Source of the DNA: Bog-756 sp052326605 | GTDB lineage: Bacteria; Actinomycetota; Acidimicrobiia; Acidimicrobiales; RAAP-2 | Assembly (NCBI GenBank): GCA_052326605.1 | Contig: JBKQMB010000008.1 | Span: forward strand, 62,001-126,000 | Length of the DNA stretch: 64,000 nucleotides | Direction: 5' to 3' | In this document: positions 8,822 to 17,968 of the stretch, one piece after another | Numbering within the stretch: the first letter of the stretch is position 1 | Layout of the letters: every line of letters begins with the position of its first letter | Made by a program: the position numbers and the translations under genes | Notes under the pieces: model-generated | Seen by the model: the letters and a program-made list of their open reading frames with translations, nothing else | Database searches by the model: none | What the model was told of the DNA's origin: nothing

Positions 8822-9322
8822 ATGAGCGAGCACGGCGCTGACATCGACCGCCGCGAGGAATGGGCCGGATTGCGGGCTCGGCACGTCGAGGGTCCGGGCG
8901 ACCGTCCACCCTCGTCGGCGCGCGGGCTGCACCATCTGGCGCTGCTCTCGAGCAACGTCGAGCAGACCATCGTGTTCTACCAGGGCCTGCTCGAGTTTCC
9001 GCTCACCGAGCTCTTCGAGAACCGTGACTACCGGGGATCGACCCACTTCTTCTTCGACATCGGCAACGGCAACCTCCTGGCGTTCTTCGATTTCCCCGGA
9101 CTCGACCTCGGGGAATACGCCGAGGTTCTCGGCGGCCTGCATCACATCGCCATCTCGGTGACACCGGACCGATGGGAGCACCTGCGGGCGAAGCTCGGGG
9201 CGGCCGGCGTGCCGACGACGGAAATGAGCGGTTCCTCGATCTACTTCAGCGGGCCCGACGGTGAGCGACTCGAGCTCATCAGTGATCCCCTGCGGGAGAT
9301 GTACGGCCTGACCGTGGCGTGA
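8822..9322 (+). CDS. VOC-superfamily (glyoxalase/dioxygenase fold) protein
   Basis: 166 residues. A non-conserved N-terminus of about 35 residues is followed by a vicinal-oxygen-chelate domain: GLHHLALLSS (first metal-ligand position), then FYQGLLEFPL, GLHHIAISV and ERLELISDP (final acidic ligand position). Such proteins are small metalloenzymes (glyoxalase I, extradiol dioxygenases, epimerases) or binding proteins; the reaction cannot be assigned here. ATG start with AGGAGGTG eight bases upstream. It is monocistronic and the last ordinary-composition gene before the low-GC cassette. Confidence 0.82.
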   Translation: MSEHGADIDRREEWAGLRARHVEGPGDRPPSSARGLHHLALLSSNVEQTIVFYQGLLEFPLTELFENRDYRGSTHFFFDIGNGNLLAFFDFPGLDLGEYAEVLGGLHHIAISVTPDRWEHLRAKLGAAGVPTTEMSGSSIYFSGPDGERLELISDPLREMYGLTVA

Positions 9323-9714
9323 AGGGGCGGCTCCGGGCCCCTCAGGGATCACCCGGAGCATCACAGCGTTCCAGTGGGGCCAGGTCGAATCGAACCGGTG
9401 ACCTCGGCATTGCCAGCGAGCCTCGGAGAGTCCCGACCTGTCCAGCCGAGTCCTTGAACGTTGTACTGCCGGGGTGCGTCCCGGGTTTGGGCTTGAAACT
9501 ACAGGGTGGAGATGCGACATCCCGAGCCTTCGGATACCGAGAGCGTCAGCACGTGGTTGGCGAGTTCAGCGCGAGGGAAGCCATTTCGGGCTCTCCCGCC
9601 CATTGGTTCTGCGGAATCACCGACGCTCACGTCGTCAACTGCGGGCTGGACGAATGATCCCGGCTAGTGTAAAACGACGGTCGCACCCTTCTCATTCCAC
9701 CAAGGAAGAATTGC
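9323..9714. other. Intergenic region at the left edge of the accessory region
   Basis: 392 bp without a convincing gene. It contains the tRNA-3'-like remnant listed separately. Composition drops from GC-rich to mixed around 9640. A possible promoter box (TAGTGT near 9666) lies before the first cassette gene, whose ATG at 9715 follows AAGGAAG. Confidence 0.6.
9375..9416 (-). other. Diverged tRNA 3'-half-like remnant
   Basis: Read on the minus strand, this matches the 3' half of the tRNA-Ile at 30932-31005 at 32 of 42 ungapped positions, including the T-loop TTCGATT and the GGCCCCA end. The T-stem no longer pairs and the 5' half is absent, so it cannot be a working tRNA. Its non-tRNA flank resembles the flank of the fragment at 25934. 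It may be a decayed attachment site or tRNA pseudogene. Confidence 0.4.
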
Positions 9715-10653
9715 ATGCTTTCACCCGTCCTTGTCACAGGTGCAACGGGAGTGATCGGAGCGGCAACATGCACTTTGCTGAGAGCAAGCGGCTATGAAGT
9801 AGCGGCAGTCTCGTCTTGCGATGCCGATCTCCGCAGCTTTGGCGCGTCACTAGCCTTATTCGACCAAGTAGCACCTGCCACCGTCATCCATCTGGCTGGA
9901 CGAGTAGCTGGCATCATGGGGAATCTGGATGCTCAGGGTACGATGTATCTTGACAACCTCTTGATCAATACGAACGTAGTCGAGGCCGCGCGGCGCAGCG
10001 AGGTCCGCAAGATCGTTGCGATGGGGTCGGTTTCCATTTACCCAGACAGCATCCAGCTTCCGATGAAAGAAAAGGATCTCTGGGCAGGTGCCCCTCATAA
10101 ATCGGAGGCTGGGTACGGTCATGCCAAGCGATCGATGCTCGCTCAGCTCGAGACGTACCAGGATCAGTACGGGCTGGAGTATGCGTTCGCCATATGCACC
10201 AACCTGTTCGGGCCCAACGACCGCTTCGATGAGGTTGGTGGTCACGTCGTGCCGTCACTCCTGTCGAAGTTCCACCGCGGCGTAACTGAAGGAGGGCCTG
10301 TCCGCGTTTGGGGATCCGGTCGGGCGACGCGCGACTTTCTCTACAGCACCGATGCTGCTCGTGCTCTCATGACGCTGCTCGAGGCCGGTAACGGCGTGTA
10401 CAACGTGGCCTCGGGTTCCCACGTGAGCGTGCGCGAGCTGGTTGATGACATTATTGGTGTCTCCGGATACACGGGCGAAGTCGAATGGGACGAAACAAAG
10501 CCGGACGGGCAGGCAGCGCGCTCTTACGACATCACTCGCCTCACGTCATTGGGTTGGTTACCGCTTGTGGATCTCAACACGGCACTCGCTGAGACCTACG
10601 CCTGGTATGCCCACCACGTGGCATCCGCCCGCCGCGCTGCTACTTGGACGTGA
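9715..10653 (+). CDS. NAD(P)-dependent epimerase/reductase, GDP-L-fucose synthase-like
   Basis: 312 residues, an extended short-chain dehydrogenase. The dinucleotide-binding motif GATGVIG is at residues 9-15, a Ser near 105-108 (GSVSIYP), and the catalytic YxxxK is YGHAK around 134-138. CTNLFGPNDRFD and WDETKPDGQ are characteristic of GDP-L-fucose synthase (Fcl/WcaG), which converts GDP-4-keto-6-deoxymannose to GDP-L-fucose. No gmd (GDP-mannose dehydratase) is in the window, so its substrate must be made elsewhere or the product differs. First gene of a low-GC cassette; its stop overlaps the FkbM start (GTGA). Confidence 0.82.
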   Translation: MLSPVLVTGATGVIGAATCTLLRASGYEVAAVSSCDADLRSFGASLALFDQVAPATVIHLAGRVAGIMGNLDAQGTMYLDNLLINTNVVEAARRSEVRKIVAMGSVSIYPDSIQLPMKEKDLWAGAPHKSEAGYGHAKRSMLAQLETYQDQYGLEYAFAICTNLFGPNDRFDEVGGHVVPSLLSKFHRGVTEGGPVRVWGSGRATRDFLYSTDAARALMTLLEAGNGVYNVASGSHVSVRELVDDIIGVSGYTGEVEWDETKPDGQAARSYDITRLTSLGWLPLVDLNTALAETYAWYAHHVASARRAATWT

Positions 10654-11837
10654 GTTTCGTCTCGTACTCTCAGAACTTTGAAGACGTCCTGCTTCATCGC
10701 GCCCTTCGTTCCATCTCCAAGGGTCACTATGTCGACGTCGGGGCCGGTGACCCGAAGATGAACTCGGTTACCAAGGCGTTCTACGACGCTGGATGGACAG
10801 GCATCAACATCGAGCCCCTCCCGTTTCGGTTTCAACGCCTTGTTGCTGAGCGCCCACGAGACGTCAACCTAGGAATTGTCGTATCGGACACGAATGGTAC
10901 CGTACCGTTCTTCGCTGTCGACGGGTACGACGAGCTCTCGACCACCCTTGCAGATGGGGCGATTGCGTACAAAGAAGCTGGCCGCCTTGTACACGATTGC
11001 ATGGTGGAGAGTAGGACTTTGGCGTCAGTGTGCGAGGAGTTCGCACAAGATGCGATCCACTTCCTCAAGGTCGATGTTGAAGGTGGCGAGCTGGCCGTTC
11101 TCTCCGGGGCAGACTTCGTTCGCTTTCGGCCTTGGATTCTGGTCATCGAGTCCTCTTGGGCTGGGAATGACGCCCCAGACCAAGAGGCGTGGGAGGAACT
11201 CGTCCTCTCTGCTGACTACTTGCCGGTGTATTTCGACGGCCTAAACCGCTTCTTTGTGTCTGCAGAACGCCACGAAGAGATCGCTCCTGCCTTCTCCTTC
11301 CCAGTATGCGTTCGCGATGACTTCATTCGATCTGATGCTCGCGCGGACATGGCGCTCAACCGAATCGCCGCCATGCTCGAATCGCAATCTGGATCGGATG
11401 AGCACGAGATTCTTGAACGACTGGAGCACCTGCGCGAAGATCGGATCAAATTTGAACTCCAAGCCAATGCAGCAATCGAAGAGGTGGGTGCGCTGCAGGC
11501 GAACTTGGAGGATCTGCAGAAGGCGTGTGCTGGTCACACGGCGGAGCTCGAATCGTTCTGGCAACAGTCGTTCGAGAGAGAACGCTACATTGCCTGGCAA
11601 GCTAGTGAGATTGCCTGGCAAGCTAGTGAGATTGCCAGGCAAGCTAGTGAGATTGCCAGGCAAGAGAATGCGCTCAGACAGCTGGACCAACGCGCCGTTG
11701 CTGCCGATGCGGCTGTCGCCGCGACTCAGCTTCGGGTAGATGACTTGCTCACAAGCACGTCGTGGCGCGCAACCCTGTTACTTCGAGCACTTCGGCATCC
11801 CGCCAAGTACCTGAGCATCTTGCTTGCCCGCCGATGA
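10650..11837 (+). CDS. FkbM family SAM-dependent methyltransferase with coiled-coil tail
   Basis: 395 residues from the GTG at 10650, which overlaps the upstream stop (a TTG at 10644 is an alternative). SYSQNFEDVLLHRAL, YVDVGAGDP and FLKVDVEGGELAVL are typical FkbM features in roughly residues 3-200; these enzymes O-methylate sugars in polysaccharides and antibiotics. Residues around 240-360 are Glu/Gln/Ala-rich, predicted coiled coil, and include a 7-residue unit (ASEIAWQ/ASEIARQ) repeated from a 21-bp DNA repeat. The C-terminus (TSWRATLLLRALRHP) is basic and amphipathic, a sequence type common at the end of glycan-assembly glycosyltransferases. The stop overlaps the next start (ATGA). Confidence 0.83.
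   Translation: MSFVSYSQNFEDVLLHRALRSISKGHYVDVGAGDPKMNSVTKAFYDAGWTGINIEPLPFRFQRLVAERPRDVNLGIVVSDTNGTVPFFAVDGYDELSTTLADGAIAYKEAGRLVHDCMVESRTLASVCEEFAQDAIHFLKVDVEGGELAVLSGADFVRFRPWILVIESSWAGNDAPDQEAWEELVLSADYLPVYFDGLNRFFVSAERHEEIAPAFSFPVCVRDDFIRSDARADMALNRIAAMLESQSGSDEHEILERLEHLREDRIKFELQANAAIEEVGALQANLEDLQKACAGHTAELESFWQQSFERERYIAWQASEIAWQASEIARQASEIARQENALRQLDQRAVAADAAVAATQLRVDDLLTSTSWRATLLLRALRHPAKYLSILLARR
11589..11664 (+). repeat. 21-bp tandem repeat inside the FkbM methyltransferase gene
   Basis: Three full 21-bp units (starting ATTGCCTGGCAAGCTAGTGA) plus a partial fourth, nearly identical, encode heptads in the coiled coil. Near-identity at the DNA level suggests recent expansion. Confidence 0.9.
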
Positions 11838-14011
11838 GTTTAGAATCCAGCGATGTCGCCCGCGTCTGTGTGCTTGGACGTTCGAACTTTCGTAGCGGTA
11901 TCGGAGCAATTACAGCTGCCGCCCTTGAGTTGTTTTCACGGAGCTCTTCGGTTTCCCTATTCCCAACTCGAGAGCACCCGACAACGCTTGGGCCGTTCGT
12001 CACGTTGCCAACTGGGCGAAGGATTCCTGTCGTCGATCAGCTTGATGGCTTCTCCGTGTACTTCTTCACCGACGTGCTGTGGAATGGTGAAGCGGACCAC
12101 AACTACCAGCGCATTCCAAATCGTGGCTTCCGAATTGCCCACGTCGCGTTTGATTCCGACCAACTCCCCCTTGAGTGGGTTCGGATCCTCAATGAACGCT
12201 TCGACCTCGTGCTCTTCACGAGTTCACACCTAGAAGAAGTTGCTTCCCGATCAGGTGTAAGGATCCCGATTGGAACGCTTCCCCTCGGTTTGGACATCGA
12301 GGAACTACTTGCTCGTCGTCCGGCGAACCCTCGATCGGGCACGACCAGGTTCGGCACTATTTCTGCATTCCATCATCGAAAAGGTCTTGACGTGCTCATT
12401 GACGCCTTCTTGGCGACTTTCGCCGAATCGGAGGACGTCGAGTTGGTTATCCATTCGAATCTCGCCATCGGTGAGACCTTCGATCGAATCAGTGACGTGG
12501 TGAGGTCCCTCCCCCCAGGTCGAGTCACGTTGAGCTTTGGAGATCTCTCGACCGAGGCAAAGGCAAACCTCATTAGCTCGTTCGATGTCTATGTCAACGC
12601 TTCGAGTGGAGAAGGGTTCTCGATCGGGCCCAGAGAAGCTTTGGCTCTTGGTAAGCCCCTAGTCCTCACCGATATCCCCGCACACCGGGACCTCGGCAGC
12701 CTACCCGGCATCTCCCTAGTCGAGAGTCTCGGGCGAACACCAGCTCGCTACCCGGAGATTGATAATCGCGTCTTTGGGACTCAGTTGCTCTTTGATCCGA
12801 GAGCTCTCGGCAATGCGCTGCGGGAAGGCCACGATTTCGTTCATTCCATGGAGGCAGCTGCCACAGCACATCGGAGGAGAGCCAGAGCGGCTGAATTCTC
12901 GCTCACTCAACTCGAGGCCGACTACCGACGAGCAATCGACCCTGATGCGCCAGTTTCCAAGCACCGGTCCGGAGGTTCCAGCTTCACCCACATACCAAAG
13001 GCGGGCGTCGTACTCGCTCGTGGTAGTGCAGGCCGACTTGGCGCGCGCGTTGGCAGGCGCAAGATCGTCGTTCGAGCCCACGATGGTGGGTTCTTCTCAC
13101 TTTTCAACGTCTTCGTGAGCAATCTGGTTTGGTCGTTACAGGACTCCTCTTGTCCAATTGTGCTGCCCGACTGGGACGTGAGCCGACTTGTCGCGCGCTT
13201 AAACGGCGATCTGCCGGGCAGCTACTGCTATAGCCAGCCCGAAGACGGCAACATGTGGCTTGGCCTCTTCGAGCCGCTTTACGACCTGAGTGCTGAGGAG
13301 ATGAATGATCCCGAACTCCTCTATCGTGACGCCGAATTCCCGATGGCTCAATATAACGAGCGAAAAGAACCTCTACTCACCTACAACAATGCTTTTGAGC
13401 TCTACCGCGCACCCTGGTTTCCCCGTTTCCGGCGTCAATACCACTCTGTCGTACGAGATTGGATCCACCTGAAGCCGGAATTCCAGGTTCAGATCGATAA
13501 GTTCTCGGAAGGTTTAGATGGGAGATTCATCATTGCTGCACATGTCAAACACCCCAGCCACGCTGTCGAGCAGCCGGATGAACGCATTGCCGGTAGCGAC
13601 CAATACCTGGCAGCGGTGCGAGCCGTCCTCAATGAGCGAGGGATTCGCACATCGTCTGAAGACTGGGGTGTGTTCGTCGCTACCGATCAAGAGCGTGTCA
13701 TAACTTTGTTTAGTGAAGAGTTCGGTGACAATGTCATCCTGTTTGATGATGTAACGAGGATTTCGGTAGAGACGGATACCCGCTACGACACGCTTGAGCC
13801 TGCTGACAAACTCCGGGACGGCCACCAGTTCCAGCACCAAATGGCTTCAAAGCCCTCCGAGTGGTCACTCCGATTCGCTTGGGAGGTATGGCGAGATGCA
13901 GAGGCGATGGCGGCCAGCGACGTATTACTCCACTCTGTGAGCAACGTTGCCACCGCCGTAAGTTATCTCAGCGAGAGCGTCCAGATGGTCTACTGCGAGC
14001 CGGATGCGTGA
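11834..14011 (+). CDS. Two-domain glycosyltransferase: GT4 domain plus fucosyltransferase-like C-terminal domain
   Basis: 725 residues, ATG overlapping the upstream stop (ATGA). The N-terminal half, about 1-370, is a GT4-type domain: GTISAFHHRKG is in the nucleotide-binding half, and GEGFSIGPREALALGKP gives the EX7E motif near residues 260-268. The C-terminal half, about 400-725, is separate: RRKIVVRAHDGGFFSLFNVF, FIIAAHVKHPSHA, VFVATDQERVI and VLLHSVSNVATAVSYL resemble the fold order of NodZ/FUT8-like fucosyltransferases (basic HxRxxD-like strand, then an ATD strand, then a late Ser/Asn loop). That assignment is tentative, but it fits a GDP-fucose-synthase-like gene in the same operon. Base composition is clearly lower in GC than the flanks. 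Confidence 0.65.
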   Translation: MSLESSDVARVCVLGRSNFRSGIGAITAAALELFSRSSSVSLFPTREHPTTLGPFVTLPTGRRIPVVDQLDGFSVYFFTDVLWNGEADHNYQRIPNRGFRIAHVAFDSDQLPLEWVRILNERFDLVLFTSSHLEEVASRSGVRIPIGTLPLGLDIEELLARRPANPRSGTTRFGTISAFHHRKGLDVLIDAFLATFAESEDVELVIHSNLAIGETFDRISDVVRSLPPGRVTLSFGDLSTEAKANLISSFDVYVNASSGEGFSIGPREALALGKPLVLTDIPAHRDLGSLPGISLVESLGRTPARYPEIDNRVFGTQLLFDPRALGNALREGHDFVHSMEAAATAHRRRARAAEFSLTQLEADYRRAIDPDAPVSKHRSGGSSFTHIPKAGVVLARGSAGRLGARVGRRKIVVRAHDGGFFSLFNVFVSNLVWSLQDSSCPIVLPDWDVSRLVARLNGDLPGSYCYSQPEDGNMWLGLFEPLYDLSAEEMNDPELLYRDAEFPMAQYNERKEPLLTYNNAFELYRAPWFPRFRRQYHSVVRDWIHLKPEFQVQIDKFSEGLDGRFIIAAHVKHPSHAVEQPDERIAGSDQYLAAVRAVLNERGIRTSSEDWGVFVATDQERVITLFSEEFGDNVILFDDVTRISVETDTRYDTLEPADKLRDGHQFQHQMASKPSEWSLRFAWEVWRDAEAMAASDVLLHSVSNVATAVSYLSESVQMVYCEPDA

Positions 14012-14211
14012 CACTGTGGGTAAGTGATGGGTCTGCCCAGTCTTTGGTTGACTCGGCTCTTTGCATTGCTCAGGCCTGTGGGTGGCCTGACCCTCAACCC
14101 GCCGTTACCAGCGACCCACGTCAAAGGCAGGGCCAGGCCATTGAGCACGGACCTGGGACTAGACAGCCGGCATAGGGCGGACCTCCGATCTGCGAGTCCG
14201 CTCGCTACGTG

Positions 14212-14792
14212 CGACCTCGTGTCGCAGCTTCCTCTTCGTGTCCACGCTGATCACCGGCTGGCCTTCGGCCACATAGGCCTCGGCGGTGTCGTTCAGGTAC
14301 TCGAACTGGGCGTTGCGGTCGGGGTGGCTGGTTAGGTCCTTGGAATTCGACGGGCCTGCAGCGAGAGCCCGAGCCGCTTGAGCAGTCGGCCGACGGTGTC
14401 GTCGGAAACAGTGAAGCCCTGATGGACCAGGTCCTTGGCCAGACGTGCGGTGGACTTCGACGTCCAGCGCAGGAGAACATCGGGTTGCCACGGGTTTCGG
14501 GATGGACCAATTCGTCGAGAGCGGAGAGCAGATCGGGTTGGGTCTCGGTGCTCGGCTTCACTCCTGCACCCGGATCCCGTACCCGATCCGACGGCTCGAT
14601 GCCCGCCTCCACTTCCGACACGGCCTTGATGACGGTGTTGCGGCTCATGCCGGCAGCTTCGGCCACCAGTGTCTTCGTGTCTGGACCGCACATCCCAACT
14701 GCCGCACCGACGACAATGCGGCGCTGGAGCTCGTTCAGGTGTGGAAGTACCACCTCGAAGAATCGAGCGAGTACCTCAGGGGCGACCTGCAC
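14212..14792 (-). pseudogene. ISAzo13-family transposase, frameshifted and truncated
   Basis: Three overlapping minus-strand frames together give a recognisable ISAzo13 transposase. In order these are NELQRRIVVGAAVGMCGP...DELVHPETRGNPM (about 14465-14792), LRWTSKSTARLAKDLVHQGF...LLKRLGLSLQ (about 14340-14465), and SHPDRNAQFEYLNDTAEAY...GQPVISVDTKRK (about 14212-14350). At least two frameshifts are needed to join them, and the catalytic C-terminal half after VISVDTK is missing. No terminal inverted repeats were identified. The element is dead and marks past mobile-element activity at the right edge of the low-GC cassette. Confidence 0.8.
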
Positions 14793-15150
14793 ACTGCAAG
14801 GGCATAGCGCGCGCTATTCAGTAGTTGACCCTTGGGTTACCCAGGTTTCAACTGCTGGAGGTAGGCCGTTGTGACACCGGATCGGGAGTTCTTGTTCACT
14901 GGTCGGGCCATGCTCAGCCCGTGCGGGGCCGGTGCACACCCGGTCGTGAGGATGCGGTAGGCGTGCGACCTGCAGCGGGTCGGTCGCCCCGGTGCGAAGT
15001 CACGACATGGCGTAGCGAAGTAGAATCGACCATCGCCATCGCCACCCCTCCTCGCTGCCGGGCCGGCCGTGGTCGGCGGACCGGTGGATCAGGCGACATG
15101 GGACGCCGGGCATCCTGTCGGCCCCGGCGACCGAAGCTGTCTCCGGGTAC
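14793..15150. other. Intergenic region, no gene seen
   Basis: 358 bp between the transposase remnant and the next glycosyltransferase. Open frames here are short and unlike known proteins. Composition returns to high GC. No promoter or hairpin stands out. Confidence 0.5.
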
Positions 15151-16608
15151 ATGAGCGCGCCACGCCTGCTCTACCTTGTCCACTGCCTTCCCCCCGAGGA
15201 GCAGAGCGGCACTCCCCTGGTCGCCTACGGGTACGCCCACGCCCTGGCGGCACGCGGCTTCGAGGTCACCGTGGCCTATCCCACGGCCACGGCCACGCCC
15301 TGGGAGCTGGACCCCGAACGATGGGTCGGCGAGCCCTTCGACCGGGTGGTCGTACCCACCACCTCGTTCCGCGGCGAACACTGGTCGATCGACGCGGCCT
15401 CGGACGACGGAACCGATGCCCCCCGGGCAAACCAGGCGTTCCTGGGCCTGCTCCGGCTGATCGTCCCGGATCTCGTCCATGTGGTCAACAACGTCCACCT
15501 GTCGCTCAGCTGGCCGGAGTTGGCCCATGAACAGGGGATACCGGTGGTGCGTTCGGTCACCTGTACCGAGGACCTCTGCGGCCTCATCGCTCCGGTGTCC
15601 CCCCGGTCGGGGTCCGGCGGCTACTGCCAGGCACCTCTCACTCCCGAGGGCTGCGCCCGTTGCGTGGAAGCCCACCGGTCCGCATCTGCTGTTGTGGTGC
15701 CGCCCGCGGGCCGGGGCGACGGTCCGGGGACCGTGATCTCGGTGCCGTCGCCCTCGTCGGCGACGGCACCGGATGGATCGGTCCCTTCGGACCACACGCT
15801 CCTCCGGGCGATCGCCGACCAACACCCCCGGCTGGTGGACGCCCTCCGGCACAAGCGCGCCCGGAGCGCATCACAGTACCGGCGCGTCTTCGACCGGGTG
15901 GTCTTCGCCACCCCTGGGTTCCGCCACTACTTCGAGCAGACTCTCCCCCTCGATCCGGGGAAGGTCCGGGTCATCGAGATGGGTATGGAGCTCTCCCCGT
16001 GGGGCAGCCGCACCAATGGCGCCGCCGCGTTCGCTCCCTTGCCGAGCGCGGAGCCGGGTCACCCGGTGGTCTTCTGCCTGGCGGCCGGGTTGGCCACGAT
16101 GAAAGGGTTCGACGCCGTGGCCGAGGCGTTCACCAGCCCCGGGCTCCTGCGGCGGGAGGACTATCGCCTGGTGCTCCTCGGAGGGGGCGACGAGCGCCTG
16201 GTGGCGCCGATGCTGGCCGCCAACCCGAACATCTCGTGGTACGGTCCCTACCGGTCCGACGACCTTCCCGAGCTGCTGTCACGCGTCGACGTCGGGCTCT
16301 CCACCTCCTACTTCGAGACGTTTCACCGGGTCACCCGGGAGTACCTCCTGGCCGGCCGGCCGGTCATCGGCTCCCGGGCCTTCGGGATCCCCGACATCAT
16401 CCGACCCGGCCGCAACGGCCTACTCTTCGATCACCGGGATGCCGGCTCCCTGGCCCGGGCCGTCATCACGCTGCTCGAGGACCGTGAACTGCTCGCCACC
16501 CTGGCCGACGGCGCACGCGCGACCGACGTCCGCTCGACCGACGACGAGGCCGACGAGCTGGCCGCCCTCTATACAGAGGTGCTGGCCGAGGCCTCGCCCC
16601 TCGAATAG
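15151..16608 (+). CDS. GT4-family glycosyltransferase
   Basis: 485 residues. The N-terminal half has LLYLVHCLPPEEQSGTPLVA and a Cys-rich insertion (CTEDLCGL...YCQAPL...GCARC) of the kind found in several GT4 enzymes of polysaccharide clusters. The C-terminal GT-B half has VVFCLAAGLATMKGFDAV, NISWYGPY and ETFHRVTREYLLAG, which provides the EX7E motif near residues 389-397. It is likely a retaining glycosyltransferase acting at the cytoplasmic membrane in surface-glycan synthesis; donor and acceptor are unknown. No clear Shine-Dalgarno precedes the ATG. Composition is high GC, unlike the neighbouring cassette at 9.7-14.0 kb, so this gene has a different history. Confidence 0.85.
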   Translation: MSAPRLLYLVHCLPPEEQSGTPLVAYGYAHALAARGFEVTVAYPTATATPWELDPERWVGEPFDRVVVPTTSFRGEHWSIDAASDDGTDAPRANQAFLGLLRLIVPDLVHVVNNVHLSLSWPELAHEQGIPVVRSVTCTEDLCGLIAPVSPRSGSGGYCQAPLTPEGCARCVEAHRSASAVVVPPAGRGDGPGTVISVPSPSSATAPDGSVPSDHTLLRAIADQHPRLVDALRHKRARSASQYRRVFDRVVFATPGFRHYFEQTLPLDPGKVRVIEMGMELSPWGSRTNGAAAFAPLPSAEPGHPVVFCLAAGLATMKGFDAVAEAFTSPGLLRREDYRLVLLGGGDERLVAPMLAANPNISWYGPYRSDDLPELLSRVDVGLSTSYFETFHRVTREYLLAGRPVIGSRAFGIPDIIRPGRNGLLFDHRDAGSLARAVITLLEDRELLATLADGARATDVRSTDDEADELAALYTEVLAEASPLE

Positions 16609-16687
16609 CACGGACCGCCCAACCCCGGGGCCGGGAAGGACCCGCTCCGGGGCGACTGCAGCCTCCGCCCGACCCCTCTCAGCCCCG

Positions 16688-17968
16688 CTACCGGGCCCCC
16701 ACTCGACCGATCACCGCCTCCACCCGATCGACGAAGGCTGGGGTCGAAGCGAACTCGGCATCGGCATACCGCTTCCCCTGGACGCCGAGGCGGCGGCGCA
16801 CGTCGGGCTCGAGCATGGCCTCCACGCACCAGATGAGCTCGCCCGGTGACGAGAACCACAAGCCGCCCGCACCGGACTCGGCGTGCTGGCGCGCACGGGA
16901 ATCGGCAGGCACGACCACCGGGGTGCCGCACAGGAGCGAGTCGATGCACCGCCGGGCGAAGAGGGCCCCAGGCCGGAGGTCGACCGTCACAGCGGCTCCG
17001 CCCATCAACCGGAGCACCGCGGAGGCACCCTCGGGGACCGGCGACCGGGTCCGCTCTCCGCCGAACCAGACATCGAGGGCGTCGGTGGACACCACGGTCA
17101 CCCGGACGCGAGGAAATGCCAGGGCCGCCAGCCGGGCCAGCGCCACCGGACGATCGTGCTCATCGGCCCCGCATCCGGTGAACATCACGACGCCCGACCC
17201 GCTGTCTGCCTCACCGCCGCCAGGGCCGGCATCCGAGGGGGGACGCTCCACGTCGGCACGGACTTCAGCGTTGATGGTGGCGGGCAGACCGACCCGATGG
17301 ATGCGTTCGGGGTCGCGCCGGATGGGTCCGCACGGCTCGGTGACCGCTCGGTACTCGGACCCGGTGGCGACGAGGGTCGCCGAGGCCCGGTCGAAGATCG
17401 GATCGAAGTGAGCAAGGCCCACAGCCGGATGAGTGTCCGCCAGCGGCACGAACACCAGTGGAGTGTCGGGAACGACTCGCCCCCACAGGTCGAACGCCCC
17501 GACCTGGCGGTAGCCGGCCAGCACCACCAGGTCGGGGCGGAGGGTCAGTACCGATTCGTCGGCTGCTGCCCAGGGTTCCGACTCCCCCTCTCTGAGGAGC
17601 CGGTCCACCGACGGTCCGATGGGACGACCCGACCGGGCCTCAACCGTGGACAGCGCGGCAAGCAGTACCTCTCGCCTGGCCGCCAGCCGCGGGGTGGGTG
17701 CCACCGCCAAGTGGTGGACGGTGCACCGGGCGCCGTCGTCCACCGCGCCGTTTACCGCGTGATCGGCGGACACCACCGGCTTCGCTCCCTCCAACGTGAC
17801 GACGTGCACATCGCCCCGTCGGAGCAGCGACCTTGCCACCTTCCGGGTGAACCACGCAGCCTCGGCGTCACCCGACCAACGGGCGGCCAGCACCACCACG
17901 ACCGGCCGGGCCGGCCCCCGGTCCCTACCGGCGGCCCTGGTCGAAGTGGCGAGAGGGCCTGCGCTCAA
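16688..17968 (-). CDS. Putative glycosyltransferase (GT-B-like)
   Basis: 426 residues from a TTG at 17968 that overlaps the stop of the upstream gene (TTGA). PVVVVLAARWSGDAEAAWF opens a Rossmann-like N-terminal domain. The C-terminal half has VVMFTGCGADEHDRP, FARRCIDSLLCGTPVVVPAD and GGLWFSSPGEL, the pattern of the donor-binding half of GT-B glycosyltransferases. The usual acidic EX7E motif is not obvious: the equivalent segment reads RRCIDSLLCG, so the catalytic detail is uncertain. It forms a two-gene minus-strand operon with the coiled-coil protein and converges on the GT4 gene at 15151. Confidence 0.65.
   Translation of the reverse strand: MSAGPLATSTRAAGRDRGPARPVVVVLAARWSGDAEAAWFTRKVARSLLRRGDVHVVTLEGAKPVVSADHAVNGAVDDGARCTVHHLAVAPTPRLAARREVLLAALSTVEARSGRPIGPSVDRLLREGESEPWAAADESVLTLRPDLVVLAGYRQVGAFDLWGRVVPDTPLVFVPLADTHPAVGLAHFDPIFDRASATLVATGSEYRAVTEPCGPIRRDPERIHRVGLPATINAEVRADVERPPSDAGPGGGEADSGSGVVMFTGCGADEHDRPVALARLAALAFPRVRVTVVSTDALDVWFGGERTRSPVPEGASAVLRLMGGAAVTVDLRPGALFARRCIDSLLCGTPVVVPADSRARQHAESGAGGLWFSSPGELIWCVEAMLEPDVRRRLGVQGKRYADAEFASTPAFVDRVEAVIGRVGAR

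Noticed and set aside
9375..9416. Functional tRNA gene at 9.4 kb
   Set aside because: Only the 3' half is present and the T-stem does not pair, so it cannot fold into a cloverleaf.
14914..15852. 312-residue minus-strand open frame
   Set aside because: Antisense to the GT4 glycosyltransferase and without motifs; it would also run through the untranslated region before that gene.
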